Part shown: positions 61,317 through 64,000 of the stretch, in pieces
Numbering within the stretch: the stretch's first letter is position 1
How the letters are laid out: the number at the start of each line of letters is the position of its first letter
Assembly (NCBI RefSeq): GCF_900747795.2
Contig: NC_041395.2
Location: 164,749,191-164,813,190, forward strand
Origin: Erpetoichthys calabaricus
Lineage: Eukaryota; Chordata; Cladistia; Polypteriformes; Polypteridae
Length of the DNA: 64,000 bases
Direction: 5' to 3'
Notes under the pieces: model-generated
What the model was told of the DNA's origin: nothing
The model's input: only the letters and a program-made list of their open reading frames with translations
Database searches by the model: none
Translations under genes and position numbers: made by a program

Positions 61317-63597
61317 ATGGTCCATGCTGAGCGAGCCACCTTCTCAGTCATCCTTACTGGAACGCTTCTGGTGACGTGTTTGTTATCTGGTAAGTTGGGA
61401 GTAAAGGGGTAGGAAGGATGGATTGCTTTTGGATCCTTTTCATAGCTTAATATTTCTGGAATTCTGTCATGCTTCTGTTTTTCCCCATAGCAATTCTGTT
61501 CTGTAAAATGTACACTGGTGTATATTGCTAAAAAGGTTAGTAAACCTCTGCACTTTCTCTTTTATAGAAGACAGTATGGACTAGAGTGTATTTGTAACGC
61601 AACCACGAGGCAAATAGGTAAAGGACGCATGATTTAGAAATAGTCTTTCAGGATTCAGTTCCAGCTCTTCTTTATGAGGTAGCTGTGTACTAAATAATGA
61701 GTGTCTCTGGAATTTTGGGGCCTTACCCATTTACCTTCAATCTGCTCTGCATTGTTGTGTTTTCTATATGCTGTGGCCCACATCAAAACCCCTTCTTCTT
61801 TAAAATCCCATTTTGTCTCATTATAATTGACAACAAAAAGTCTGTGTCCTGAAAAACATTATGCATTACATTGTTAAAACAAGTCACATTAAAAATCAAT
61901 ATAACATCTTCTGTGAAAGTTAAAGACCAACAAGCTCACTACAATGAAGTCAGAATTTATATTAAAGTAACTCGCTATTTGCCTCAATCAAGAATCTTAT
62001 TTTCTAATGTGAGCACTTGTCGTTTGATGAAAATGTTTGATCTCATGTCTGATTTTTTTCAGTATTCTTCTTCTTCTTCTGGCTGCTTATGTTAGGGGTC
62101 GCCACAGCGGATCATCTTCTTCCATATCTTTCTGTCCTCTGCATCTTGTTCTGTTACACCCATCACCTACATGTCCTCTCTCACCACATCCATAAATCTT
62201 CTCTTAGGCCTTCCTCTTTTCCTCTTCCCTGGCAGCTCTATCTTTAACATCCTTCTCCCAATATACCCAGCATCTCTCCTCTGCACATGTCCAAACCAAC
62301 GCAATCTCGCCTCTCTGACTTTGTCTCCCAACCGTCCAACCTGAGCTGACCCTCTAATGTACTCATTTCTAATCCTATCCATCCTCATCACACCCAGTGC
62401 AAATCTTCACATCTTTAACTCTGCCACCTCCAGCTCCGTCTCCTGCTTTCTGGTCAGTGCCACCGTCATCCAGCCCATATAACAAAGCTGGTCTCACTAC
62501 CGTCCTGTAGACATTCCCTTTCACTCTTACTGATACCCGTCTGTCACAAATTACTCCTGACACTCAATAATCTGGACATATAGGATAAGCATTTTGTCTT
62601 GAGTGCCATTTTCAATGACACTTGCAGCACAGTGCTAAAGGAGGTGACTTGGGATTGCACCAATGACCAAATCCCCCTTGACATGTTAACATTCACATTT
62701 TAACTGCAAGTTCTCTATAAACCCACTTGAAGGATGTGAAACTGCATCATGTCCCATATTCCCAATTCGAAATGATTATTTGCACATGGTAGCTAACTCC
62801 ATCACTTTATGTAATTGCCCATTACTTTGGGTATCCTCACACTACATCATTAAAGGGGCAACAGTGAAGGTGACTGACTGTTCAACATAAATATCCAAAT
62901 AATTACAGCCTTCCTTATTTGCTTACTGCTTCTTAATTTCTGAAGTTACATTCAAGAAGAGACAGGCAGCATAATTGATAAAAACAGTTAGCTAACCCAG
63001 GAACAAAACAGAAATGTCTCATCGTTCACACAGTGGGAACTAATGTATTGTGTTTAAAAAAGAAATGGATCAAAAAGAAGTTAAAGAAGCACCATACCTC
63101 AGGCCAGCTGGGTCTGGGTGCACATTACAGATTATGGCGTGGTCTCATTTCCTAATACTTACTGTAGTTTCTGCCGCCTGAAGCTTTCTTATAAAAAATA
63201 ATTGGCTACAAATAACCCTTCTATGGAAAATGTGTGTTTTTTTCTTTCTACCAGAAACCTGTAAGGGTAATCACAGGTAGCAGCAGATGCCTTGTGTTTG
63301 TTTATGGGCACTTTTTACAAGGAAAGTTGCCTGTGGGCTCTCTCTTTGTACTTTTATGGCCTTTAAAGAGAATGCCAGTGGGCCATATTGAAGCACGGCT
63401 CATGATGTGAGGCAAACCTTGTAAAGCAGCAAACCTGCTGCGTTCATAGAGCTCCTTTCCACATCTCTTTCTCTCTGTATTCTCTGATCAGCCTTCATTT
63501 GGTATTTACCTTTGTGCTGCACTGCACTTTTTTTTTTTTTATATTTTTGCAGACTTTCTGGATGCCAGCCCAGTAGGCAAGCGGCTGAAAGGAGATG
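61317..63597 (+). CDS. small secreted protein precursor, unnamed, 3' incomplete
   Basis: Exon 61317-61389 (73 nt) encodes MVHAERATFSVILTGTLLVT, CLLS and ends at CTG|GTAAGT in phase 1. Exon 63553-63597 (45 nt, strong acceptor TTTTTGCAG, donor GATG|GTAAGT, phase 1 again) continues DFLDASPVGKRLKGD. The first 24 residues look like a signal peptide with a hydrophobic core, and the KR pair is a plausible convertase site, so a secreted or peptide-precursor role is likely. A possible third exon is 63808-63836 (GISEKKMYHS); the rest lies beyond the window. The plan (signal exon, tiny second exon, both borders phase 1) copies that of OTOS nearby, so a distant tandem paralogue is possible. I do not recognise the protein. 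Confidence 0.55.
62067..62563 (-). mobile_element. RTE/BovB-like LINE 3' fragment
   Basis: Minus-strand text reads GNVYRTVVRPALLYGL, RMDRIRNEYIRGSAQVGRLG then DKVREARLRWFGHVQRRDAG and KRKRGRPKRRFMDVVREDM, ending near a GAAGAAGAAGAA tail at 62067-62081. It is the same family as 48318-51345 but better preserved. It is 5' truncated and lies in intron 1 of the unnamed secreted gene. Confidence 0.85.
62570..63552. other. intron DNA, nothing recognised
   Basis: Presumed intron 1 of the unnamed gene, right part. No exon or repeat is recognised. Confidence 0.4.
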
Positions 63598-64000
63598 GTA
63601 AGTGGATTTCCGAAAAAACAAAATAGGCATGGGGCCACATGCAGGGGATATTTGTTTTTCTCACCAGTCCTTCTTGAACTTTATCTTTGCTAATTTTTTT
63701 ATTTTAAATTTTATCCGTGTCTTATTACCACACTCCAGCTTAAGCATCCCAAATCTCAGCAGCAGTGGATACCAAGAATTACATTTAATTGATTTTATTT
63801 TCATCAGGTATTTCAGAGAAGAAAATGTATCACTCGGTAAAGTATACTTTACCTTTCAAATGATCATGATATAAAATTTGAAACCTTCAAAATAATCAAA
63901 CCATCAAAATAATCAAAGGCCTACTTATAATAAGAACTATCTAATGGTAATACAGTAAGTATATGCAGGATTCAATGTAATGGGTACATCAAATTAATAT
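63598..64000. other. presumed intron 2 of unnamed gene, to window edge
   Basis: It contains one exon-like segment, 63808-63836, with acceptor TTTTCATCAG and donor TCG|GTAAAG, open in the frame continuing exon 2. It is only 29 nt, so it may be chance. The window ends before any further exon. Confidence 0.3.

Overview
This is vertebrate nuclear DNA. The host genes have introns with GT/AG borders, and most of the rest is layered transposable elements. The mix of fish-type LINEs (Rex3, Rex1-like, L2, L1, an RTE/BovB-like line), many Tc1/mariner and hAT elements, Helitrons and a tRNA-headed SINE points to a ray-finned fish. The SINE resembles repeats I remember from bichir and reedfish (Polypteriformes), but that placement is from memory and unverified.

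Host genes, all on the + strand. (1) Otospiralin (OTOS) has coding exons at 34177-34237, 34676-34699 and 39855-40045 and encodes 91 residues. (2) COPS9, the smallest COP9 signalosome subunit, has coding exons at 52215-52277, 52923-52995 and 56508-56545 and encodes 57 residues. (3) A small secreted-protein precursor that I cannot name starts at 61317, has a second exon at 63553-63597, and runs off the right edge. OTOS followed by COPS9 on one strand matches the human 2q37.3 arrangement as I remember it. A CpG-bearing patch at 19490-20030 has an ETS-type motif and exon-like ATG segments on both strands and may be the promoter of another gene.

Layout. 1-4000: an old L1 with a pogo/Tigger-like MITE inside it. 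6100-11470: an old hAT element split by an almost intact Rex3 LINE (7525-10897). 12351-14861: a Tc1 element carrying a Helitron (13780-14674). 18.5-23.4 kb: a hAT MITE, the CpG patch, an almost intact hAT transposon (20202-22758) and a SINE. 23.5-33.1 kb: Tc1, SINE, Rex1-like, hAT and L2 remains and a minus-strand Helitron (28850-30276). 34-40 kb: OTOS, whose second intron holds two solo-LTR-like fossils and a hAT element. 40-52 kb: Tc1 fossils, a 5S-derived SINE, a Helitron with a SINE at its edge, a young SINE, L1 and an RTE LINE. 52-57 kb: COPS9. 59-64 kb: the unnamed secreted gene, with an RTE fragment in its intron.

The elements can be dated against each other because many sit inside one another with clear target-site duplications: L1 before the pogo MITE, hAT before Rex3, Tc1 before Helitron, Helitron before SINE, Tc1 before SINE, and hAT before solo LTR. 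I found no operon, CRISPR array or unmistakable new molecular system. The points most worth following are the unnamed secreted gene, the three Helitrons, the shared tail of the SINE and Rex3, and the orphan CpG patch.
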